64,000 bases of DNA, from the NCBI GenBank assembly GCA_039026915.1, contig JBCCLJ010000004.1:1-64000 (forward strand). Reading direction: 5' to 3'. The DNA comes from JBCCLJ01 sp039026915 (GTDB lineage: Bacteria; Acidobacteriota; Thermoanaerobaculia; Multivoradales; Multivoraceae). Shown one piece after another: positions 36,819 through 45,356 of this stretch (positions are counted from its first letter, which is position 1; the number at the start of each line of letters is the position of its first letter). Under the pieces are notes generated by a model. The model was not told the origin of the DNA. It did not search any database and worked only from the letters and a program-made list of their open reading frames with translations. The position numbers and the translations under genes are program-made.

Positions 36819-36850
36819 CGAGTGTAGGCGTAACTGAGGCGTAAATTCAA
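36819..36850 (-). promoter_or_regulatory. imuA promoter with tandem GCGTAAMT operator
   Basis: Plus-strand GCGTAACT (36828-36835) and GCGTAAAT (36839-36846) are three bases apart, the same period as before dnaE2. On the minus strand a -35-like TTGAAT (36850-36845), 18-base spacer and -10-like TACACT (36826-36821) form a reasonable promoter, with the repeats inside the spacer. CGAG follows the -10 box at both promoters. Confidence 0.65.
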
Positions 36851-36907
36851 GGGGCAAGTTGGGCTTCGATAGCTTGCCTGCAATCGATCCGTTAGCTCGT
36901 GGGCGAT

Positions 36908-37002
36908 TCGGGCCGCTGCGACGCGACCTTTGGCCCGCTTGCCACGTCGGTTGCCGCTACGCCTGCTTCGCGGCATAGCGGCAACGCTCCTCACAATGGC
37001 GC
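36908..37002 (-). repeat. Dispersed CATTGCGAGG repeat, copy 2 (inverted)
   Basis: Read on the minus strand: CATTGTGAGGAGCGTTGCC at 36997-36979, then a 10-base inverted repeat GTTGCCGCTA/TAGCGGCAAC (36950-36959 and 36976-36985), then GACGTGGCAAGCGGGCCAAA and CGCAGCGGCCC. It is opposed to copy 3, 80 bases away. Confidence 0.6.
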
Positions 37003-37080
37003 GGAAGGGATCGCGGCATTCTCTTCACCGACAGACAAGTGGAACGCCACTGCCAGATCCAGAGCAGCTCGATCTCTACC

Positions 37081-37140
37081 GCGTCATTGCGAGGTTCATC
37101 TGACGTGGCAATCGGACCCAAGGCCGTGCCGCAGCGACCC
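37081..37140 (+). repeat. Dispersed CATTGCGAGG repeat, copy 3
   Basis: GCGTCATTGCGAGG, a short centre, then GACGTGGCAATCGGACCC and AAGGCCGTGCC, GCAGCGACCC. It carries the same two arms as copy 1 but almost no centre. With copy 2 it fills most of the imuA-MMPL intergenic region (36797-37291). Confidence 0.6.
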
Positions 37141-37291
37141 GGTGTCTCAAGAAACGAGAGCACGCCCTAAGCGCAACGCACGCTGAAAGGACAAGTGCTC
37201 CCTGCCGGCCGAAGTTTTCTTGACCCGTGCATCGGGATCCCCTTCGCCATCGAAACTCTCCTCGGTCGCGTGGTAGACACGCGGGAACGTC

Positions 37292-39604
37292 ATGTTGCGC
37301 GAAGGACTCAGAGAATTGGCCCGCTTTGCGGTGCGCCGTCCGTGGACGCTCATTGCGCTCTGCTCGGTTCTGCCGCTGCTGCTCGGACTGACGCTCGTAC
37401 GCGTGCCGATCGACCTCAGCTTCACTGGCATCATGAACCGCGCCGACCCGCAGGTGGCGCTCTACTTCGACGTCAGCCGCGAGTACCAGCTCGGTGGCTC
37501 GCTGCTCGTTCTCCTCGAGGCGCATCTTCCAGAGAACGAGCTCGACGAAGTCGCCGATCGCCTCTCGCAGCGCATCGCGGCGCAGCCCGAAGTGCGCTCG
37601 GTCCTGCCGCCGGTGCCCGACGAGTGGTTTCTCGATCACGCTCCCTGGCTCGTCGACCGGGAGACCTTCGACGCGTGGACCGGGGCGGTGCGTGACCCGG
37701 CGGACGCTGCGGCGCGCGAGCAGCTGCAGAGCTCGCTCGAACGCCTGCGCGACGAGTGGCAGAGCGCCAAGGTGGAGGGCGCACGGCTGCTGCAGGTAGC
37801 GCTGCTCAACGATCCGCTCGACGAGGGCTTGGCCGGTCAGTCGTTCTTTCGCCTGCGCGAAGTCATCGAGGCGGAAGTTCCCGCCAACGTCACCGTCTCG
37901 TTTGCCGGCATGCCCGCGGTGGGCGCCGAGGATCAGGCGCGCACGCTCGGCATCATTCGTCGCCTGACGCCGCTCAGCCTGGTGCTCGTGCTGCTGCTCT
38001 TTCGCTTCGTCGAGCGACGCGTTCTCGGCCTGCTCAGCGTCGCGCTGCCGCTCTTGCTCTCGGTCGTCGCGACGCTCGGCGTCATCGGTCTGGTGACCGG
38101 CCGGCTGACGGTGATGGAGACCTTCTTCGGCGTCACCGTCTTCGGCCTGGGGATCGACTTCGCCGTGCACCTGCTCGTGCGCCAGCGCGAAGAACGATCG
38201 CGAGGCTTGGGGCTCGAAGAGGCTCTGCGTGCCAACCTCGCGGGCACCGGTCGCGGCATCGTCGCCGGCGGTCTGACGACGGCGGCAGCCTTCTTCGTGG
38301 TCTCGCTGGCGCCCGACCCGATTGCCCTTCACCTCGGGCTCTCTGGCGGCACTGGCCTCTTCTTCTGCCTGTTCTTCATGGTGTCGCTGCTGCCCGCGCT
38401 CTGGACGCTGCAGGAGCGGCACCACGAAGGAGACGAAGCGAAGGCGCTCCTGGTGCCGGCCAAGCCGCTGAACGTGCCCTACCTCTCGCACGTCACCGCC
38501 TGGTCCGTACGGCGCCCGACGCGCTGCCTGATTCTCGGCGCTCTGGTGCTGGCGGGTGCGCTCGCTGGCCTGCCGCGTTTGCAGGTCGAGACGAACATCA
38601 ACAAGGTCTTCAACCGCGAGGTGCCGTCGGTCGAGACCGTGAGGCGTGTGCGCGAGATGTTTCGCTTGAGCGGCGCACCGTGGCTCCTCGGTACATCGAC
38701 GGTCGAAGAGGCTGCGTCGGCGTCGAGCGAGCTGCTGGCCTCGGAGCGCTTTCACCGCACGGTGAGCGTTGCGAGCTTCGTCAGCAGCGACGACGCCGAG
38801 ATCGAGCGGCGTCGCAAGACGCTCGAAGAGATCGCCCCCCAGGTCGACGAGCGTCTCGGCGCGGTGGCTCTGCTCGCGGGCTTCGGCGGCGGCTCGGCGG
38901 AGCAGCTGCGCCAGGGACTCGAACCGCTCAAGACCGCACTCGCCGTCGGGCCGCCGACGGTCGACAGCCTGCCCGAGGGCTTACGTCAGCGACTCATTGC
39001 ACCGAACGGCGACTACCTCGTGCTCGCCTACTCGAAGGGCGATACCTTCGACTCGAAGGGCGCGCGTCTCGACCGCCGCGCCGCGCAGGAGGTGTCGCCG
39101 CGCGCCACGGGCATCAGCGCCCTGCTCGAAGCGATCATGCTCGGCGACCGCCCTTGGATCTTCTGGGTGGGACTCGGCATCGCGGTCGTCGTCGGCAGCA
39201 TCCTGATGCTCGACTTTCGCGACGTTCGCCTGGCGCTGCTGGCGCTCGTGCCCGTGCTCTTCGGCCTCGTCGTCACCGTCGGTGCGCTCTGCTGGTTCGG
39301 TGTGTCGTTCAACATCATGACGATCACCGTGGCGCCGCTCATCATCGGCCTGGGCGTGGACGACGGCATTCACGTGGTGCACCGCATCTGGGAAGACCGC
39401 CGCGTGCCGATCGACGTCGCTACCGCCGCAGTGGGTCGCGCCATCGTCATGACGACGTTGACGACCTGCTCGAGCTTCGGCGTGCTGCTCTTCAGCGATC
39501 ACCCGGGCATCGAGAGCATGGCGCTCGTCATGCTCATCGGCCTGCCGGTCTGCTTGGCTGCGTCGGTGACCGTGCTGCCGGCACTCGCGCAGCGGTGGCT
39601 CTGA
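37292..39604 (+). CDS. MMPL/HpnN-like RND-superfamily exporter
   Basis: A 770-residue transporter with the doubled RND plan: a membrane segment at 18-37, a periplasmic loop, five segments; then a second set from about 410. Each half has the conserved membrane signature (GLGIDFAVHL and GLGVDDGIHV), the second with the Asp-Asp that carries protons. This form is related to hopanoid and lipid exporters rather than to drug pumps, so it may move a lipid to the outer membrane. No outer-membrane or fusion partner is next to it. The ATG at 37292 has a weak GGGAA upstream. Confidence 0.85.
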   Translation: MLREGLRELARFAVRRPWTLIALCSVLPLLLGLTLVRVPIDLSFTGIMNRADPQVALYFDVSREYQLGGSLLVLLEAHLPENELDEVADRLSQRIAAQPEVRSVLPPVPDEWFLDHAPWLVDRETFDAWTGAVRDPADAAAREQLQSSLERLRDEWQSAKVEGARLLQVALLNDPLDEGLAGQSFFRLREVIEAEVPANVTVSFAGMPAVGAEDQARTLGIIRRLTPLSLVLVLLLFRFVERRVLGLLSVALPLLLSVVATLGVIGLVTGRLTVMETFFGVTVFGLGIDFAVHLLVRQREERSRGLGLEEALRANLAGTGRGIVAGGLTTAAAFFVVSLAPDPIALHLGLSGGTGLFFCLFFMVSLLPALWTLQERHHEGDEAKALLVPAKPLNVPYLSHVTAWSVRRPTRCLILGALVLAGALAGLPRLQVETNINKVFNREVPSVETVRRVREMFRLSGAPWLLGTSTVEEAASASSELLASERFHRTVSVASFVSSDDAEIERRRKTLEEIAPQVDERLGAVALLAGFGGGSAEQLRQGLEPLKTALAVGPPTVDSLPEGLRQRLIAPNGDYLVLAYSKGDTFDSKGARLDRRAAQEVSPRATGISALLEAIMLGDRPWIFWVGLGIAVVVGSILMLDFRDVRLALLALVPVLFGLVVTVGALCWFGVSFNIMTITVAPLIIGLGVDDGIHVVHRIWEDRRVPIDVATAAVGRAIVMTTLTTCSSFGVLLFSDHPGIESMALVMLIGLPVCLAASVTVLPALAQRWL

Positions 39605-39755
39605 GCCTCAGGCAGGGCCGAGCCGGATTGGGTAGGCTTCGGTTCGCCCTCGTCAAAGACAGCGCCGTGGCGTCGTGCGACGAGAGCCGGCGCGGGGGAG
39701 GAGCGAGCAGAGCGCGTCGAGTATCCGGCGCAGCCGGTTTGTGGAGAGGAAGAGG

Positions 39756-41093
39756 ATGAAGCATCTGGCAGGCGCGACCGGTCTCAGAGTGCCCAGGCCC
39801 GTTGTCGTACTGCTGGTCGGCGCCTTCGTGGCCGCGACGGCCGGAGGATCGCAGAGCACGGCAGCCTTCGAGCCGCAGCCCGTCGAGCGGAAGGCCGAGG
39901 ACGTTCTTCCTTCCGATCTGCTGCAGGGAGATCGTCACGTCGTCGATCCTGTCGTGCAATCCGACGGCTACATGAACCGCTACCTCTTGAAGACCGACTT
40001 CGGCGACTTCGACGTCGAAGGCGACCGCCTCCTGCGCATCCGCATCGCCGAGCTCGAGGCGATCGCGCGGCTTCGCGAGCTGGGCGCGACAGAGTCTTTT
40101 GCCAAGGCCATCGCCAGCTCAGCGAAGGACGTCGGCCGTCAGACCGTGGCTGTGGTGACACGCCCTGGAGAGACGTTGGAGAACATCCCTCGCGGTGTCG
40201 CGCTCAAGGCGAAAGGCATGTGGTTCGGTGCGAAGAAGACCGCCAGAAAGGCGGCAGCGCTGGCTCAGGACCTGAACGAGTCCGGTCTGAGCGGTGTGCG
40301 AAAGAAGGCCTCGGGAGAGGAGACGAAGGACTCCAGCGGTCGCTGCGGGGATCCGCCACAGCTGCGCGACCGTGCTCTGAGCCTGCTCGGCTACGAGGGC
40401 AGCGTGCGCAGGCTGGCGAATCGACTGCGGATCGATCCCTACTCGACGAACTGCGTACTGCGAGACGAGCTCGAGCGGCTCGGCAAGGCCGCGTTCGTCG
40501 CCGACCTGACCTTCGACTTCCTCGATCCGGTCCCGTCGGAGCTTCAGCAGGTCGGAGGGTTCTACGATCTGGCGTGGAGGCTTCCCAAGCGCGAGCTCGA
40601 GCGTCGCAACGACCGAGCGCTCAAGACGATGGGCCTGCTCGCCGCGCTGCGCTTTTCGTTCTTCGACAATCGCTGGTTCACTCCGACAGAGCAGACGGAG
40701 CTCGTCTTCCTCCTCGAGCAGCTCGACGGCGTTGCTGGCCGCGACGAGATCGTCACGGCAGCCAGCACCGCAGATTCTCGCTCGGCCGCGCGCTACTTCC
40801 TCGGCGTTGCCAGTCTGCTGACGCGGTACGCCGACGAGCGTGGACTGTCGCAGATCCGTCGCCTGGAGAGAGGAGAAGGCTTCGCTCTCGTGGGCTTGAG
40901 TCGCCCCACCGGCGGAGTCGTCGCGCTACCGTTCGACTACCTCAGCTGGCGCGTTGCCGGCGACGGCTCGGCGCCCTTCTTCGACCTCGGGGTCCGCGAC
41001 CTGTGGGTCTCAGGGGAGGTCGCGTCGGAGACGCGTGAAGAGCTCGAAGAGAGAGGCTGGCAGTTGAGGACCGGTGTGCCGCTCGAACGCTGA
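39756..41093 (+). CDS. Exported protein of unknown function
   Basis: A 445-residue protein with signal peptide (VVVLLVGAFVAATAGGSQ). No family is recognised. Blocks: SDGYMNRYLLKTDFGDFDVE near 70, a helical part (RKAAALAQDLNESG) around 170-200, Cys-containing CGDPPQLRDRALSLLGY, and FSFFDNRWFTPTEQTELVFL with KRELERRNDRALKTMG. The FGDFDVEGDRLLRIRIAELE pattern repeats in no neighbour. ATG 39756 follows GGAGAGGAAGAGG. It is 151 bases behind the MMPL exporter on the same strand, so co-transcription is possible. Confidence 0.7.
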   Translation: MKHLAGATGLRVPRPVVVLLVGAFVAATAGGSQSTAAFEPQPVERKAEDVLPSDLLQGDRHVVDPVVQSDGYMNRYLLKTDFGDFDVEGDRLLRIRIAELEAIARLRELGATESFAKAIASSAKDVGRQTVAVVTRPGETLENIPRGVALKAKGMWFGAKKTARKAAALAQDLNESGLSGVRKKASGEETKDSSGRCGDPPQLRDRALSLLGYEGSVRRLANRLRIDPYSTNCVLRDELERLGKAAFVADLTFDFLDPVPSELQQVGGFYDLAWRLPKRELERRNDRALKTMGLLAALRFSFFDNRWFTPTEQTELVFLLEQLDGVAGRDEIVTAASTADSRSAARYFLGVASLLTRYADERGLSQIRRLERGEGFALVGLSRPTGGVVALPFDYLSWRVAGDGSAPFFDLGVRDLWVSGEVASETREELEERGWQLRTGVPLER

Positions 41094-41436
41094 TCGTCGT
41101 TGGTGCGGCTCGACAGTTCCTGCAGTGTGAGCCGTCAGTACGATGTCCGCGCTCTCCAGATGAGTCACCGGGCCCCCTCCGGGCACTTACTTCGCGGCGA
41201 TCTCGGTGGCGTTGCAGACCTCGATGTCGTCGGCACTCGGGGTCCTCTGAGCTCCGCGACGGCTCGAGCGGACGGGGGCGTGCGCTCCGTCGAGTAGCGT
41301 CTGAAGGCGCCCAGTCCACCGAGACTCAGCGGAGGAGTTCGCCGACGGGCTGAGCCACGCGCGGCTGGCGACCCCGATCGACGTCTCGATCGTCCGGAGC
41401 CGCCACGGTCCAGCCTCGCTGAAGACCGCCGCTTTT
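41094..41436. other. 343-base gap between convergent genes, nothing recognised
   Basis: No convincing open frame, RNA or repeat was found. Minus-strand frames are uneven and could hold a decayed fragment, but no parent gene was recognised. It separates the exported orphan (plus) from the S74-tailed protein (minus). Confidence 0.4.
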
Positions 41437-43089
41437 TCAGGGGTCGATGTCAAGCCCTTTGGTGCGCCGCAGCAGCTCTTCGATCAGCTGCCGCTGCTCT
41501 TCGAGAGCGTGCTGTTGCTCCTGGACCACCTTGGTCAGTAGGGCGACGACCTCGATCGCCGCCATCCCCTTGCGATCGGGTGTCGCCACGATCTCGGGCA
41601 CGTCCTCCGCGATGAAACCAAGCTGGGGGTCGGAGGGCTCCAGCTTGTAGTTGTAGTGCACCGGTTCGAGCGCCTGCAGTGCGGCGAGCGCCTCGGCTGC
41701 GGCGAGAGGACCGATGTTCTCCTTGAGAGCACGGCTCGAAGCGTTGGTCCAGACTCCCCCGGCCGTGAGCCGCGCACCGGAGACCTGTGCGTGGATCGGA
41801 TGGGTCGGGTTGAAGCCATTCGCAAGGATGGCGTCCTGATGAACGGCGATGTAACCCTGATTGTCGATCGTCATGCGCTCGACGTTGCCGGTCGCGAAGT
41901 AGAGCGCCGGGTTGGGTGCTGTAGCGCCCGATGCCGGGCGGACGTTGAAGAAGCCCGAAGCCTGTCCGAACGTGCTCCCCGAGTAGCCGAAGTTGAGTGC
42001 GTCGTTCGATCCGCTCGGGCCGACCGCGCTGAAAATGTCCTGCGAAGAGTTACCGAAGATATGCAGGTTGCCCGTCGGGTTCGCTGTGCCGAGACCAATT
42101 CTGCCGTTGCTGTCCATACGGAAGGAGCTGCTGGGCGCCCCCGAGGCGAGCACGAACGGGAAGGCGCTCTCGTCCTCGAACCAGACGAAACTGGAGTTGG
42201 AGCGCAGATCCCAGAAGTCCGTACCGTTGTCGAGACGGATGTAGGGAGACGAATCGGTCGCGATGTGGAGGTCCTGATCCGGCGAACCCGTACCGATGCC
42301 GATGTTGCCGGTACTGTCCACGTAGAGCGCGTTGTCCGGCGCACCCTCTTCCAGCGTCAGGATCTCCGGTGTGCCGGGAGAGACGATGTCTTCGATGAAG
42401 AACAGTGTGCTGGTCGTCTCCAGCTCCCAGCCCACGGTGCGCGTGCCGGACGACGTATCGTCCATCATGCGGATGACGGAGCTGCCGAAGGCGTCGAGAA
42501 CCTCGAGGTCGTCAGCTGCGTCATAGCTCGCCGAACAGAGGCCGTCGCCCACGCACGTGTTGCCGGTGACGCTGAGGCTGCCCGCGAAGTTGTTCGTGGC
42601 AGCCGACTCCACGAAGAACAGGCCGGAGTCGTTGGCGGCGGGGGAGCTCGCCGGCCCGTCCCCCTGACCGAGGACGCTGCCCGGCTCCGGATCCACCTTC
42701 ACGAGTCCACGGCTCGCCGAGACCGAGCCGCTCGCCCGCCGGCGAGATCCGCGAGTGTCTGCGAGGTTGGGATCGGCGTCTTCCGCGGGCGCGTTGGCCG
42801 TGCGGTCCCAGACGACCAGCTCCCACTTGTACCGGCCGTCGAGCGCCTCGATCGAATCGAAGACGATCTCGCGACCGAACTCGAAGGACTCGCGGAAGAG
42901 CTCTCCCTGAGGCCCGACGACCCGCAGCGTTGCCTCGGCGTACTCGGCAACGTTGGGGAGGACCTGAAAGCCGGAAGGGGTGGCGAGAACCTGCGCATCG
43001 AGCTGCGTCGAGCGCTTCTTCAGCAGTTCGGGCTGCGCCAGCAGAACTTGAGCGCTCAGAAGGATGAGCCCGGGAATGAGCTTCTTCAT
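41437..43089 (-). CDS. Exported protein with peptidase S74 intramolecular chaperone tail
   Basis: A 550-residue protein; signal peptide MKKLIPGLILLSAQVLLAQ. The C-terminus carries the S74 autoproteolytic chaperone domain: SSRALKENIGPL, then LGFIAEDVPEIV and a coiled coil (VVQEQQHALEEQRQLIEE). The middle is repetitive, with NIGIGTGSPDQDLHI and RIGLGTANPTGNLHI strands and beta-helix character, as in trimeric fibres. The upstream part (residues 20-150) is a beta domain of unknown type. ATG 43089 has GGAGG 5 bases before. Such proteins trimerise with the tail's help; here no phage genes surround it, so a cell-surface fibre is likelier than a tail fibre. Confidence 0.8.
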   Translation of the reverse strand: MKKLIPGLILLSAQVLLAQPELLKKRSTQLDAQVLATPSGFQVLPNVAEYAEATLRVVGPQGELFRESFEFGREIVFDSIEALDGRYKWELVVWDRTANAPAEDADPNLADTRGSRRRASGSVSASRGLVKVDPEPGSVLGQGDGPASSPAANDSGLFFVESAATNNFAGSLSVTGNTCVGDGLCSASYDAADDLEVLDAFGSSVIRMMDDTSSGTRTVGWELETTSTLFFIEDIVSPGTPEILTLEEGAPDNALYVDSTGNIGIGTGSPDQDLHIATDSSPYIRLDNGTDFWDLRSNSSFVWFEDESAFPFVLASGAPSSSFRMDSNGRIGLGTANPTGNLHIFGNSSQDIFSAVGPSGSNDALNFGYSGSTFGQASGFFNVRPASGATAPNPALYFATGNVERMTIDNQGYIAVHQDAILANGFNPTHPIHAQVSGARLTAGGVWTNASSRALKENIGPLAAAEALAALQALEPVHYNYKLEPSDPQLGFIAEDVPEIVATPDRKGMAAIEVVALLTKVVQEQQHALEEQRQLIEELLRRTKGLDIDP

Positions 43090-43569
43090 GGAAACCTCCA
43101 ATGAGCCACGCATCGCGGATCCCTCGATCGACGCTTGAGCGGACTTTTCGATCCGCGGCCCCCTCAGTTAGGGCAGCATGCACACTGCCGATGTACCTTT
43201 TTCAACGGGAATGCTCTGCGAGACGGGTCATCGCCCGCCCCGTGAGGAGACGAAGCCACTTCGTTCACGAGCTATCCAAGGAATGCGGATGGGCCACAGC
43301 CAAGATGGGTTCTCGCCGTCGAGGTAACCGGACTCGGCGTTTGAACGGTGGCCTCATGCTGCCGACACACTGAGTTGTGCCTTTCTTGTCCAGGCGTCGG
43401 ACAACCACCGCGTGATCGTGTCGACCGCGCTGCGAAGAGACCTTGCTGATGCGTGCCTCGTGGCTCGGCCTGTCCCTTTGGGAATGCCCCGGTCGTCGTC
43501 CCGTTTCCTGGCACAGAGGAGCGGACCGCACTGCTAGTGTCGGGACAACACCCTGCAAGGAGCCCCGCC
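43090..43569. other. 480-base gap between divergent genes
   Basis: Holds the promoters of the S74 protein (minus) and the gamma-glutamyltransferase (plus). No convincing gene was recognised. The plus-strand AAGGAG at about 43557 is the ribosome site of the transferase. I saw no hairpin or repeat shared with other gaps. Confidence 0.4.
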
Positions 43570-45306
43570 ATGCCTCGCACCCGCATTCTCGCGCTGCTGC
43601 TCGCCGCGCTCGCCGTTCTGTCCCTCGTTCTCGCCTGCGCTCCGGCCGACGCCGATGCGCCGTCCGCCGACGAACCCTCGCCGATCCGCGTCGGCCGCTC
43701 GATGGTGGCGACCGAGTACGGCATCGTCGCGGCGAGCCAGCCGCTCGCCGCGCGCGCCGGCGTCTCGGTGCTCGAGCGCGGTGGGAACGCCGTGGACGCG
43801 GCGATCGCTGCCAACGCGGCAATTGGCCTGATGGAGCCGACGGGCAACGGCATCGGTGGAGATCTCTTTGCGATCGTCTACATGGCCGAGACCGACACGC
43901 TCTACGGCATCAACGCTTCGGGCTGGTCGCCGACCGCACTGTCGGCGCAGGTACTCAAAGACAAGGGATACGAGGAGATGCCGGCGCGCGACATCCACGC
44001 GGTGACCGTGCCGGGTGCTGTCGCGGGCTGGGTCGCTCTGAACGGCAAGCTCGGCAAGCTGCCGCTCTCGGACGTGCTCGCTCCGGCGATTCACTACGCC
44101 GAGAACGGCTTTCCGGTCTCTGAGGTCATCTCCGCCGGCTGGGCGCGCTCGAAGAAGATGCTCTCCGGGCACCCCAACGCTGCCGAGACGTTCCTGATCG
44201 ACGGTGAGACGCCGGCCGCAGGCCAGATCTTCAAGAACCCGGACCTCGGTGCCACGCTGCGCGGCATCGCGAAGAACGGCAAGGCGGGCTTCTACGAAGG
44301 TTCGGTGGCCCAGGCGATCGTCGACATCTCGCAGGAAGAGGGCGGCCTGCTGACGGCGGAAGATCTCGCGGAGTTCGAGGCCGAGTGGGTCGAGCCGATC
44401 ACCTCCGACTACCGCGGCTGGACCGTCGCAGAGATCGGCCCGAACACGCAGGGCATCGCAGCGCTGATGATGCTCAACCTGATGGAGAACCATCCGCTGC
44501 GCGACTACGGCCTGCACAGCGCTGACGCGCTGCACGTGATGGTCGAGTCCAAGAAGCTCGCTTACGCCGACATGCTCGAGTACGTCGGCGACTCGCGCTT
44601 CTCGGACGTTCCCGTCAAGGACATGCTCGACAAGGCGCACGCCAAGGAGCGCGCCCAACTCATCGACATGGCGCAGGCTGCCTGCGAGGTGACGCCGTCC
44701 GAGTTCTCGGCGATCACCGAGAAGGAGGGCGGCGACACGATCTACCTTTCCGCGGTCGACAAAGACGGCAACATCGTCTCCCTGATCCAGAGCAACTACA
44801 TGGGCTTCGGCTCGGGCTTCGTCCCCAAGGGCACGGGCTTCATGCTGCACAACCGCGGCGCGCTGTTTACTCTCGAAGAGGGCCACGCCAACACGCTCGA
44901 GCCGCGCAAGCGGCCGCTGCACACGATCATCCCGGCGATGATGTGGAGCGGCGAGCAGCGCATCGGCTTCGGCATCATGGGCGGTTGGAACCAGAGCCAG
45001 GCGCACGCCCAGTTCGTCGCCAACGTCGTCGACTACGACATGACGATTCAGGAGGCGCTCGAGGCCGGACGCTTCACCAAGGGCACCTTCGACGGCTGCG
45101 ACGTGCGCATGGAGGTGCTCATCTCGCAGAGCGTGCGCGCCGAGCTCACGTCACGTGGGCATGAGATCGATCCGGTCGCGCCTCGCACGGGCGGCTTCGG
45201 CTTCGGCCAGGCGGTCATGACCGACGGCACGACGACGAAGCGCGGCGCCAGTGAGCCGCGCCACGACGGTGCGGCGATCCCGCAGCAGCCGAACGTCTTC
45301 GAGTGA
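43570..45306 (+). CDS. ggt: Gamma-glutamyltransferase, lipoprotein form
   Basis: A 578-residue gamma-glutamyltransferase, which cleaves gamma-glutamyl bonds of glutathione and related peptides. The signal peptide ends LSLVLAC, a lipobox, so it is anchored. N-terminal motifs MVATEYGIVAASQPLAA and NAVDAAIAANAA and GNGIGGDLFAIVY are typical. The maturation nucleophile is Thr390 in GGDTIYLS; the small subunit follows with VDKDGNIVSLIQSN and FGSGFVPKGTGFMLHNR and GGWNQSQAHAQ. Length is normal. ATG 43570 has AAGGAG upstream. Periplasmic or outer-surface use of glutathione is inferred. Confidence 0.92.
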   Translation: MPRTRILALLLAALAVLSLVLACAPADADAPSADEPSPIRVGRSMVATEYGIVAASQPLAARAGVSVLERGGNAVDAAIAANAAIGLMEPTGNGIGGDLFAIVYMAETDTLYGINASGWSPTALSAQVLKDKGYEEMPARDIHAVTVPGAVAGWVALNGKLGKLPLSDVLAPAIHYAENGFPVSEVISAGWARSKKMLSGHPNAAETFLIDGETPAAGQIFKNPDLGATLRGIAKNGKAGFYEGSVAQAIVDISQEEGGLLTAEDLAEFEAEWVEPITSDYRGWTVAEIGPNTQGIAALMMLNLMENHPLRDYGLHSADALHVMVESKKLAYADMLEYVGDSRFSDVPVKDMLDKAHAKERAQLIDMAQAACEVTPSEFSAITEKEGGDTIYLSAVDKDGNIVSLIQSNYMGFGSGFVPKGTGFMLHNRGALFTLEEGHANTLEPRKRPLHTIIPAMMWSGEQRIGFGIMGGWNQSQAHAQFVANVVDYDMTIQEALEAGRFTKGTFDGCDVRMEVLISQSVRAELTSRGHEIDPVAPRTGGFGFGQAVMTDGTTTKRGASEPRHDGAAIPQQPNVFE

Positions 45307-45317
45307 TTCTCGACCGT

Positions 45318-45340
45318 CCGCCACTCCCTGTGGGTGGCGG
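45318..45340. terminator. Hairpin between ggt and the sigma-54 activator
   Basis: CCGCCAC and GTGGCGG enclose a 9-base loop in the 50 bases between two convergent genes. No T-run follows on either side, so termination is only suggested by position. Confidence 0.4.
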
Positions 45341-45356
45341 CTCGCGACCCAGTGAC

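Noticed and set aside
37756..39759. 667-codon frame inside the MMPL exporter gene
   Set aside because: Extremely Arg-rich, out of frame with an intact transporter.
41437..43089. Prophage tail-fibre reading of the S74 protein
   Set aside because: No capsid, tail, terminase or integrase gene is near, and it has a signal peptide and good ribosome site of its own.
41656..43104. 482-codon plus-strand frame opposite the S74 protein
   Set aside because: Arg/Glu-rich shadow with no recognised motif.
43534..45006. 490-codon antisense frame under ggt
   Set aside because: Sense strand is a complete gamma-glutamyltransferase.
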